Source: Luzula sylvatica (Eukaryota; Streptophyta; Magnoliopsida; Poales; Juncaceae). From it: a DNA stretch of 64,000 bases. A program made the position numbers and the translations under genes. The stretch spans positions 744,001 to 808,000 of the forward strand of contig CAMPEJ010000003.1 of NCBI GenBank assembly GCA_946800325.1, read 5' to 3'. Under the pieces are notes generated by a model. That model was not told where the DNA came from, did no database searches, and saw only the letters and a program-made list of their open reading frames with translations. Shown here piece after piece: positions 24,801 through 35,463 of the stretch (its first letter is position 1; each line of letters begins with the position of its first letter).

Positions 24801-26543
24801 GTGGTAAAAGATACGATTCAAATGATCTCAAAATACGTTATTTGAACTCCCCAAAGCATAAACAGATTGTTTTGAATCGAAAAACAAACTTTCTTAGTGT
24901 TTGTAAATTTTGGTGAAATGTTATGTGGTAAAAGATACGATTCAAATGATCTCAAAATACGTTATTTGAACTCCCCAAAGCATAAACAGATTGTTTTGAA
25001 TCGAAAAACAAACTGTCTTAGTGTTTGTAAATTTTGGTGAAATGTTATGTGGTAAAAGATACGATTCAAATGATCTCAAAATACGTTATTTGAACTCCCC
25101 AAACCATAAACAAATTGGTTTGAATCGAAAAACAAACTTTCTTCGTGTTTGTAAATTTTGGTAAAATGTTATGTGGTAAAAGATACGATTCAAATGATCT
25201 CAAAATACATTATTTGAACTCCCCAAAGCATAAACAGATTGTTTTGAATCGAAAAACAAACTTTCTTAGTGTTTGTAAATTTTGGTAAAATGTTATGTGG
25301 TAAAAGATACGATTCAAATGATCTCAAAATACGTTATTTGAACTCCCCAAAGCATAAACAGATTGTTTTGAATCGAAAAACAAACTTTCTTAGTGTTTGT
25401 AAATTTTGGTGAAATGTTATGTAGTCAAAGATACGATTCAAATGATCTCAAAATACGTTATTTGAACTCCCCAAAGCATAAACAGATTGTTTTGAATCGA
25501 AAAACAAACTTTCTTAGTGTTTGTAAATTTTGGTGAAATGTTATGTGGTAAAAGATACGATTCGAATGATCTCAAAATACGTTATTCGAACTCCCCAAAG
25601 CATAAAAAATTGTTTTGAATCGAAAAATAAACTTTCTTAGTGTTTGTAAATTTTGGTGAAATGTTATGTGGTAAAAGATACGATTCGAATGATCTCAAAA
25701 TATGTTATTTGAACTCCCCAAAGCATAAACAAATTGTTTTGAATCGAAAAACAAACTTTCTTAGTGTTTGTAAATTTTGGTGAAATGTTATGTGGTAAAA
25801 GATACGATTCCATTGATCTCAAAATACGTTATTCGAACTCCCCAAAGCATAAACAGATTGTTTTGAATCGAAAAACAAACTTTCTTAGTGTTTGTAAATT
25901 TTGGTGAAATGTTATGTGGTAAAAGATACGATTCGAATGATCTAAAAATATGTTATTTGAACTCCCCAAAGCATAAAAAATTGTTTTGAATCGAAAAACA
26001 AACTTTCTTAGTGTTTGTAAATTTTGGTGAAATGTTATGTGGTAAAAGATACGATTCAAATGATCTCAAAATACGTTATTTGAACTCCCCAAAGCATAAA
26101 CAAATTGTTTTGAATCGAAAAACAAACTTTCTTAGTGTTTGTAAATTTTGGTGAAATGTTATGTGGTAAAAGATACGATTCAAATGATCAAAAAATACGT
26201 TATTTGAACTCCCCAAAGCATAAACAAATTGTTTTGAATCGAAAAACAAACTGTCTTAGTGTTTGTAAATTTTGGTGAAAAGTTATGTAGTAAAAGATAC
26301 GATTCTAATGATCTCAAAATACGTTATTTGAACTCCCCAAAGCGTAAACAAATTGTTTTGAATCGAAAAACAAACTTTCTTAGTGTTTGTAAATTTTGGT
26401 GAAATGTTATGTGGTAAAAGATACGATTCAAATGATCTCAAAATACGTTATTTGAACTCCCCAAAGCATAAACAGATTGTTTTGAATCGAAAAACAAACT
26501 TTCTTAGTGTTTGTAAATTTTGGTGAAATGTTATGTAGTAAAA
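18871..26543. repeat. Mosaic block of re-used satellite segments
   Basis: This stretch is a patchwork of blocks found elsewhere. TATGTGCTAAAAG recurs at 19479, 1115 bp (9 monomers) after 18364. At 19.8-20.1 kb the order resembles 6.3-6.6 kb. The 21.23-23.08 kb stretch matches 2.64-4.74 kb. A segment at about 20.5-21.1 kb recurs 3962 bp later, and the segment at 21.73-23.3 kb recurs 3342 bp later. A unit of 1361 bp (11 monomers, three of them 123 bp) separates GATTCGAATG monomers at 22212 and 23573. The block runs into the 8/6-monomer HOR at about 26.5 kb. Confidence 0.75.
21225..23080. repeat. Long-range duplicated block, right copy (partner 2.64-4.74 kb)
   Basis: This is the right partner of the 2.64-4.74 kb block at an offset of 18585 bp, changing to 18337 bp. 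It begins with the TATATGGAAAAAG monomer (21336), then CTCAAATTACG, TAAACAATACG, TTTTCTATCG (21532), AAATGATACG (21591), TTGGTTTG with CTTCGTG (21775) and GTAGTCAAAG (22084). Copy-specific changes include TAAACAATACG here against TAAACGATACG upstream. Confidence 0.8.
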
Positions 26544-26800
26544 GATACGAATCAAATGATCTCAAAATACGTTATTCGAACTCCCCAAAGCATAAACAGA
26601 TTGTTTTGAATCGAAAAACAAACTTTCTTAGTGTTTGTAAATTTTGGTGAAATGTTATGTGGTAAAAGATACGATTCGAATGATCTAAAAATATGTTATT
26701 TGAACTCCCCAAAGCATAAAAAATTGTTTTGAATCGAAAAACAAACTTTGTTAGTGTTTGTAAATTTTGGTGAAATGTTATGTGGTAAAAGATACGATTC
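24400..26800. repeat. Duplicate of 20.4-23.5 kb lacking five monomers
   Basis: The left part matches 20.44-21.09 kb at an offset of 3962 bp (AAATTTGGGTGAAAT at 20825 and 24787; CTGTCTTAG at 21053 and 25015). The right part matches 21.73-23.46 kb at an offset of 3342 bp (TTGGTTTG at 21775 and 25117; GTAGTCAAAG at 22084 and 25426; GATTCGAATG monomers starting at 22212 and 25554). The offset drops by exactly 620 bp, which is five monomers, at about 25.06 kb. The missing monomers are those at about 21.1-21.72 kb. Confidence 0.8.
26668..26790 (+). repeat. Representative 123-bp monomer variant (m2)
   Basis: Starts at 26668 and 26791 give 123 bp. The usual CATAAACAAATTG is shortened by one base to CATAAAAAATTG. 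The class usually also carries TTCGAATGATCTAAAAATATG at the left and TTTGTTAG in place of TTTCTTAG. I count about 41 units of this length, plus two 122-bp derivatives. They are absent from 1-3.6 kb, 41.6-45.4 kb, 45.5-53.8 kb and 55.6-59.6 kb. Because 123 is 41 codons, these units keep a reading frame open across monomer boundaries. This is the cause of the recurring short reverse-strand open frames and not a sign of coding. Confidence 0.85.
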
Positions 26801-27162
26801 AAATGATCTCAAAATACGTTATTTGAACTCCCCAAAGCATAAACAAATTGTTTTGAATCGAAAAACAAACTTTCTTAGTGTTTGTAAATTTTGGTGAAAT
26901 GTTATGTGGTAAAAGATACGATTCAAATGATCAAAAAATACGTTATTTGAACTCCCCAAAGCATAAACAAATTGTTTTGAATCGAAAAACAAACTGTCTT
27001 AGTGTTTGTAAATTTTGGTGAAAAGTTATGTAGTAAAAGATACGATTCTAATGATCTCAAAATACGTTATTTGAACTCCCCAAAGCGTAAACAAATTGTT
27101 TTGAATCGAAAAACAAACTTTCTTAGTGTTTGTATATTTTGGTGAAATGTTATGTGGTAAAA

Positions 27163-28896
27163 GATACGATTCAAATGATCTGAAAATACGTTATTTGAAC
27201 TCCCCAAAGCATAAACAGATTGTTTTGAATCGAAAAACAAACTTTCTGAGAGTTTGTAAATTTTGGTGAAATGTTATGTGGTAAAAGATACGATTCAAAT
27301 GATCTCAAAATACGTTATTTGAACTCCCCAAAGCATAAACAAATTGTTTTGAATCGAAAAACAAACTTTCTTAGTGTTTGTTAATTTTGGTGAAATGATA
27401 TGTGGTAAAAGATACGATTCAAATGATCTCAAAATACGTTATTTGAACTCCCCAAAGCATAAACAGATTGTTTTGAATCGAAAAACAAACTTTCTTAGTG
27501 TTTGTAAATTTTGGTGAAATGTTATGTAGTAAAAGATACGATTCAAATGATCTCAAAATACGTTATTCGAACTCCCCAAAGCATAAACAGATTGTTTTGA
27601 ATCGAAAAACAAACTTTCTTAGTGTTTGTAAATTTTGGTGAAATGTTATGTGGTAAAAGATACGATTCGAATGATCTAAAAATATGTTATTTGAACTCCC
27701 CAAAGCATAAAAAATTGTTTTGAATCGAAAAACAAACTTTGTTAGTGTTTGTAAATTTTGGTGAAATGTTATGTGGTAAAAGATACGATTCAAATGATCT
27801 CAAAATACGTTATTTGAACTCCCCAAAGCATAAACAAATTGTTTTGAATCGAAAAACAAACTTTCTTAGTGTTTGTAAATTTTGGTGAAATGTTATGTGG
27901 TAAAAGATACGATTCAAATGATCAAAAAATACGTTATTTGAACTCCCCAAAGCATAAACAAATTGTTTTGAATCGAAAAACAAACTCTCTTAGTGTTTGT
28001 AAATTTTGGTGAAAAGTTATGTAGTAAAAGATACGATTCAAATGATCTCAAAATACGTTATTTGAACTCCCCAAAGCGTAAACAAATTGTTTTGAATCGA
28101 AAAACAAACTTTCTTAGTGTTTGTATATTTTGGTGAAATGTTATGTGGTAAAAGATACGATTCAAATGATCTGAAAATACGTTATTTGAACTCCCCAAAG
28201 CATAAACAGATTGTTTTGAATCGAAAAACAAACTTTCTGAGAGTTTGTAAATTTTGGTGAAATGTTATGTGGTAAAAGATACGATTCAAATGATCTCAAA
28301 ATACGTTATTTGAACTCCCCAAAGCATAAACAAATTGTTTTGAATCGAAAAACAAACTTTCTTAGTGTTTGTAAATTTTGGTGAAATGTTATGTGGTAAA
28401 AGATACGATTCGAATGATCTAAAAATATGTTATTTGAACTCCCCAAAGCATAAAAAATTGTTTTGAATCGAAAAACAAACTTTGTTAGTGTTTGTAAATT
28501 TTGGTGAAATGTTATGTGGTAAAAGATACGATTCAAATGATCTCAAAATACGTTATTTGAACTCCCCAAAGCATAAACAAATTGTTTTGAATCGAAAAAC
28601 AAACTTTCTTAGTGTTTGTAAATTTTGGTGAAATGTTATGTGGTAAAAGATACGATTCAAATGATCAAAAAATACGTTATTTGAACTCCCCAAAGCGTAA
28701 ACAAATTGTTTTGAATCGAAAAACAAACTGTCTTAGTGTTTGTAAATTTTGGTGAAAAGTTATGTAGTAAAAGATACGATTCAAATGATCTCAAAATACG
28801 TTATTTGAACTCCCCAAAGCGTAAACAAATTGTTTTGAATCGAAAAACAAACTTTCTTAGTGTTTGTATATTTTGGTGAAATGTTATGTGGTAAAA
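27163..28896. repeat. One 14-monomer HOR unit (1734 bp)
   Basis: This is a clean copy of the composite unit, phased to start at m6: an 8-mer at 27163-28153 and a 6-mer at 28154-28896. The next copy is 28897-30630. In this run and in 39.18-41.9 kb, the m6 that follows a 6-mer reads GATCCGAAAAT (28914, 30648), whereas the m6 that follows an 8-mer reads GATCTGAAAAT. The two halves are therefore distinguishable and amplified together. A private TTGTATTG change (29701) recurs at 31435, 1734 bp on. Confidence 0.85.
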
Positions 28897-31249
28897 GATA
28901 CGATTCAAATGATCCGAAAATACGTTATTTGAACTCCCCAAAGCATAAACAGATTGTTTTGAATCGAAAAACAAACTTTCTGAGAGTTTGTAAATTTTGG
29001 TGAAATGTTATGTGGTAAAAGATACGATTCAAATGATCTCAAAATACGTTATTTGAACTCCCCAAAGCATAAACAAATTGTTTTGAATCGAAAAACAAAC
29101 TTTCTTAGTGTTTGTTAATTTTGGTGAAATGATATGTGGTAAAAGATACGATTCAAATGATCTCAAAATACGTTATTTGAACTCCCCAAAGCATAAACAG
29201 ATTGTTTTGAATCGAAAAACAAACTTTCTTAGTGTTTGTAAATTTTGGTGAAATGTTATGTAGTAAAAGATACGATTCAAATGATCTCAAAATACGTTAT
29301 TCGAACTCCCCAAAGCATAAACAGATTGTTTTGAATCGAAAAACAAACTTTCTTAGTGTTTGTAAATTTTGGTGAAATGTTATGTGGTAAAAGATACGAT
29401 TCGAATGATCTAAAAATATGTTATTTGAACTCCCCAAAGCATAAAAAATTGTTTTGAATCGAAAAACAAACTTTGTTAGTGTTTGTAAATTTTGGTGAAA
29501 TGTTATGTGGTAAAAGATACGATTCAAATGATCTCAAAATACGTTATTTGAACTCCCCAAAGCATAAACAAATTGTTTTGAATCGAAAAACAAACTTTCT
29601 TAGTGTTTGTAAATTTTGGTGAAATGTTATGTGGTAAAAGATACGATTCAAATGATCAAAAAATACGTTATTTGAACTCCCCAAAGCATAAACAAATTGT
29701 ATTGAATCGAAAAACAAACTGTCTTAGTGTTTGTAAATTTTGGTGAAAAGTTATGTAGTAAAAGATACGATTCAAATGATCTCAAAATACGTTATTTGAA
29801 CTCCCCAAAGCGTAAACAAATTGTTTTGAATCGAAAAACAAACTTTCTTAGTGTTTGTATATTTTGGTGAAATGTTATGTGGTAAAAGATACGATTCAAA
29901 TGATCTGAAAATACGTTATTTGAACTCCCCAAAGCATAAACAGATTGTTTTGAATCGAAAAACAAACTTTCTGAGAGTTTGTAAATTTTGGTGAAATGTT
30001 ATGTGGTAAAAGATACGATTCAAATGATCTCAAAATACGTTATTTGAACTCCCCAAAGCATAAACAAATTGTTTTGAATCGAAAAACAAACTTTCTTAGT
30101 GTTTGTAAATTTTGGTGAAATGTTATGTGGTAAAAGATACGATTCGAATGATCTAAAAATATGTTATTTGAACTCCCCAAAGCATAAAAAATTGTTTTGA
30201 ATCGAAAAACAAACTTTGTTAGTGTTTGTAAATTTTGGTGAAATGTTATGTGGTAAAAGATACGATTCAAATGATCTCAAAATACGTTATTTGAACTCCC
30301 CAAAGCATAAACAAATTGTTTTGAATCGAAAAACAAACTTTCTTAGTGTTTGTAAATTTTGGTGAAATGTTATGTGGTAAAAGATACGATTCAAATGATC
30401 AAAAAATACGTTATTTGAACTCCCCAAAGCGTAAACAAATTGTTTTGAATCGAAAAACAAACTGTCTTAGTGTTTGTAAATTTTGGTGAAAAGTTATGTA
30501 GTAAAAGATACGATTCAAATGATCTCAAAATACGTTATTTGAACTCCCCAAAGCGTAAACAAATTGTTTTGAATCGAAAAACAAACTTTCTTAGTGTTTG
30601 TATATTTTGGTGAAATGTTATGTGGTAAAAGATACGATTCAAATGATCCGAAAATACGTTATTTGAACTCCCCAAAGCATAAACAGATTGTTTTGAATCG
30701 AAAAACAAACTTTCTGAGAGTTTGTAAATTTTGGTGAAATGTTATGTGGTAAAAGATACGATTCAAATGATCTCAAAATACGTTATTTGAACTCCCCAAA
30801 GCATAAACAAATTGTTTTGAATCGAAAAACAAACTTTCTTAGTGTTTGTTAATTTTGGTGAAATGATATGTGGTAAAAGATACGATTCAAATGATCTCAA
30901 AATACGTTATTTGAACTCCCCAAAGCATAAACAGATTGTTTTGAATCGAAAAACAAACTTTCTTAGTGTTTGTAAATTTTGGTGAAATGTTATGTAGTAA
31001 AAGATACGATTCAAATGATCTCAAAATACGTTATTCGAACTCCCCAAAGCATAAACAGATTGTTTTGAATCGAAAAACAAACTTTCTTAGTGTTTGTAAA
31101 TTTTGGTGAAATGTTATGTGGTAAAAGATACGATTCGAATGATCTAAAAATATGTTATTTGAACTCCCCAAAGCATAAAAAATTGTTTTGAATCGAAAAA
31201 CAAACTTTGTTAGTGTTTGTAAATTTTGGTGAAATGTTATGTGGTAAAA

Positions 31250-34200
31250 GATACGATTCAAATGATCTCAAAATACGTTATTTGAACTCCCCAAAGCATA
31301 AACAAATTGTTTTGAATCGAAAAACAAACTTTCTTAGTGTTTGTAAATTTTGGTGAAATGTTATGTGGTAAAAGATACGATTCAAATGATCAAAAAATAC
31401 GTTATTTGAACTCCCCAAAGCATAAACAAATTGTATTGAATCGAAAAACAAACTGTCTTAGTGTTTGTAAATTTTGGTGAAAAGTTATGTAGTAAAAGAT
31501 ACGATTCAAATGATCTCAAAATACGTTATTTGAACTCCCCAAAGCGTAAACAAATTGTTTTGAATCGAAAAACAAACTTTCTTAGTGTTTGTATATTTTG
31601 GTGAAATGTTATGTGGTAAAAGATACGATTCAAATGATCTGAAAATACGTTATTTGAACTCCCCAAAGCATAAACAGATTGTTTTGAATCGAAAAACAAA
31701 CTTTCTGAGAGTTTGTAAATTTTGGTGAAATGTTATGTGGTAAAAGATACGATTCAAATGATCTCAAAATACGTTATTTGAACTCCCCAAAGCATAAACA
31801 AATTGTTTTGAATCGAAAAACAAACTTTCTTAGTGTTTGTAAATTTTGGTGAAATGTTATGTGGTAAAAGATACGATTCGAATGATCTAAAAATATGTTA
31901 TTTGAACTCCCCAAAGCATAAACAAATTGTTTTGAATCGAAAAACAAACTTTCTTAGTGTTTGTAAATTTTGGTGAAATGTTATGTGGTAAAAGATACGA
32001 TTCAAATTATCTCAAAATACGTTATTTGAACTCCCCAAAGCATAAACAGATTGTTTTGAATCAAAAAACAAACTTTCTTAGTGTTTGTAAATTTTGGTGA
32101 AATGTTATGTGGTAAAAGATACGATTCAAATGATCTCAAAATACGTTATTTGAACTCCCCAAAGCATAAACAAATTGTTTTCAATCGAAAAACAAACTTT
32201 CTTAGTGTTTGTAAATTTTGGTGAAATGTTATGTGGTAAAAGATACGATTCAAATGATCAAAAAATACGTTATTTGAACTCCCCAAAGCATAAACAAATT
32301 GTTTTGAATCGAAAAACAAACTGTCTTAGTGTTTGTAAATTTTGGTGAAAAGTTATGTAGTAAAAGATACGATTCTAATGATCTCAAAATACGTTATTTG
32401 AACTCCCCAAAGCGTAAACAAATTGTTTTGAATCGAAAAACAAACTTTCTTAGTGTTTGTAAATTTTGGTGAAATGTTATGTGGTAAAAGATACGATTCA
32501 AATGATCTCAAAATACGTTATTTGAACTCCCCAAAGCATAAACAGATTGTTTTGAATCGAAAAACAAACTTTCTTAGTGTTTGTAAATTTTGGTGAAATG
32601 TTATGTAGTAAAAGATACGATTCAAATGATCTCAAAATACGTTATTCGAACTCCCCAAAGCATAAACAGATTGTTTTGAATCGAAAAACAAACTTTCTAA
32701 GTGTTTGTAAATTTTGGTGAAATGTTATGTGGTAAAAGATACGATTCGAATGATCTAAAAATATGTTATTTGAACTCCCCAAAGCATAAAAAATTGTTTT
32801 GAATCGAAAAACAAACTTTGTTAGTGTTTGTAAATTTTGGTGAAATGTTATGTGGTAAAAGATACGATTCAAATGATCTCAAAATACGTTATTTGAACTC
32901 CCCAAAGCATAAACAAATTGTTTTGAATCGAAAAACAAACTTTCTTAGTGTTTGTAAATTTTGGTGAAATGTTATGTGGTAAAAGATACGATTCAAATGA
33001 TCAAAAAATACGTTATTTGAACTCCCCAAAGCATAAACAAATTGTTTTGAATCGAAAAACAAACTGTCTTAGTGTTTGTAAATTTTGGTGAAAAGTTATG
33101 TAGTAAAAGATACGATTCTAATGATCTCAAAATACGTTATTTGAACTCCCCAAAGCGTAAACAAATTGTTTTGAATCGAAAAACAAACTTTCTTAGTGTT
33201 TGTATATTTTGGTGAAATGTTATGTGGTAAAAGATACGATTCAAATGATCTGAAAATACGTTATTTGAACTCCCCAAAGCATAAACAGATTGTTTTGAAT
33301 CGAAAAACAAACTTTCTGAGAGTTTGTAAATTTTGGTGAAATGTTATGTGGTAAAAGATACGATTCAAATGATCTCAAAATACGTTATTTGAACTCCCCA
33401 AAGCATAAACAAATTGTTTTGAATCGAAAAACAAACTTTCTTAGTGTTTGTTAATTTTGGTGAAATGATATGTGGTAAAAGATACGATTCAAATGATCTC
33501 AAAATACGTTATTTGAACTCCCCAAAGCATAAACAGATTGTTTTGAATCGAAAAACAAACTTTCTTAGTGTTTGTAAATTTTGGTGAAATGTTATGTAGT
33601 AAAAGATACGATTCAAATGATCTCAAAATACGTTATTCGAACTCCCCAAAGCATAAACAGATTGTTTTGAATCGAAAAACAAACTTTCTTAGTGTTTGTA
33701 AATTTTGGTGAAATGTTATGTGGTAAAAGATACGATTCGAATGATCTAAAAATATGTTATTTGAACTCCCCAAAGCATAAAAAATTGTTTTGAATCGAAA
33801 AACAAACTTTGTTAGTGTTTGTAAATTTTGGTGAAATGTTATGTGGTAAAAGATACGATTCAAATGATCTCAAAATACGTTATTTGAACTCCCCGAAGCA
33901 TAAACAAATTGTTTTGAATCGAAAAACAAACTTTCTTAGTGTTTGTAAATTTTGGTGAAATGTTATGTGGTAAAAGATACGATTCAAATGATCAAAAAAT
34001 ACGTTATTTGAACTCCCCAAAGCATAAACAAATTGTTTTGAATCGAAAAACAAACTGTCTTAGTGTTTGTAAATTTTGGTGAAAAGTTATGTAGTAAAAG
34101 ATACGATTCAAATGATCTCAAAATACGTTATTTGAACTCCCCAAAGCGTAAACAAATTGTTTTGAATCGAAAAACAAACTTTCTTAGTGTTTGTATATTT

Positions 34201-34430
34201 TGGTGAAATGTTATGTGGTAAAAGATACGATTCAAATGATCCGAAAATACGTTATTTGAACTCCCCAAAGCATAAACAGATTGTTTTGAATCGAAAAACA
34301 AACTTTCTGAGAGTTTGTAAATTTTGGTGAAATGTTATGTGGTAAAAGATACGATTCAAATGATCTCAAAATACGTTATTTGAACTCCCCAAAGCATAAA
34401 CAAATTGTTTTGAATCGAAAAACAAACTTT
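31250..34430. repeat. 3.2-kb segmental duplication, copy 1 (offset 4214 bp)
   Basis: Markers recurring at 4214 bp are TTGTATTG (31435 and 35649), the m6 sites 31705/35919, 33316/37530 and 34307/38521, the GAATCAAAAAAC monomer (about 32.06 and 36.28 kb), and a private CCCCGAA substitution (33895 and 38109). The segment contains a 13-monomer m6 interval of 1611 bp in which TTATCTC/CAAAAAAC and TTTTCAATCG monomers interrupt the usual m1-m8 order. The match is lost at about 34.43 kb. Confidence 0.8.
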
Positions 34431-34719
34431 CTTAGTGTTTGTTAATTTTGGTGAAATGATATGTGGTAAAAGATACGATTCGAATGATCTCAAAATATGT
34501 TATTTGAACTCCCCAAAGCATAAACAGATTGTTTTGAATCGAAAAACAAACTTTCTTAGTGTTTGTAAATTTTGGTGAAATGTTATGTAGTAAAAGATAC
34601 GATTCAAATGATCTCAAAATACGTTATTCGAACTCCCCAAAGCATAAACAGATTGTTTTGAATCGAAAAACAAACTTTCTTAGTGTTTGTAAATTTTGGT
34701 GAAATGTTATGTGGTAAAA

Positions 34720-34843
34720 GATACGATTCGAATGATCTAAAAATATGTTATTTGAACTCCCCAAAGCGTAAACAAATTGTTTTGAATCGAAAAACAAACT
34801 GTCTTAGTGTTTGTAAATTTTGGTGAAAAGTTATGTAGTAAAA
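34720..34843 (+). repeat. Chimeric m2/m4 monomer
   Basis: The left part is m2 (TTCGAATGATCT, ATATG). The right part is m4 (GCGTAAAC, CTGTCTTAG, GAAAAGTTATGTAG). The switch lies between the ATATG ending at about 34747 and GCG at about 34768. As a result the m6 interval 34307-35051 is 744 bp, exactly 6 x 124 with no 123-bp unit. It has lost m3 and parts of m2 and m4, a different deletion from the one that made the regular 6-mer. Confidence 0.8.
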
Positions 34844-35463
34844 GATACGATTCAAATGATCTCAAAATACGTTATTTGAACTCCCCAAAGCGTAAACAAA
34901 TTGTTTTGAATCGAAAAACAAACTTTCTTAGTGTTTGTATATTTTGGTGAAATGTTATGTGGTAAAAGATACGATTCAAATGATCCGAAAATACGTTATT
35001 TGAACTCCCCAAAGCATAAACAGATTGTTTTGAATCGAAAAACAAACTTTCTGAGAGTTTGTAAATTTTGGTGAAATGTTATGTGGTAAAAGATACGATT
35101 CAAATGATCTCAAAATACGTTATTTGAACTCCCCAAAGCATAAACAAATTGTTTTGAATCGAAAAACAAACTTTCTTAGTGTTTGTTAATTTTGGTGAAA
35201 TGATATGTGGTAAAAGATACGATTCAAATGATCTCAAAATACGTTATTTGAACTCCCCAAATCATAAACAGATTGTTTTGAATCGAAAAACAAACTTTCT
35301 TAGTGTTTGTAAATTTTGGTGAAATGTTATGTAGTAAAAGATACGATTCAAATGATCTCAAAATACGTTATTCGAACTCCCCAAAGCATAAACAGATTGT
35401 TTTGAATCGAAAAACAAACTTTCTTAGTGTTTGTTAATTTTGGTGAAATGTTATGTGGTAAAA

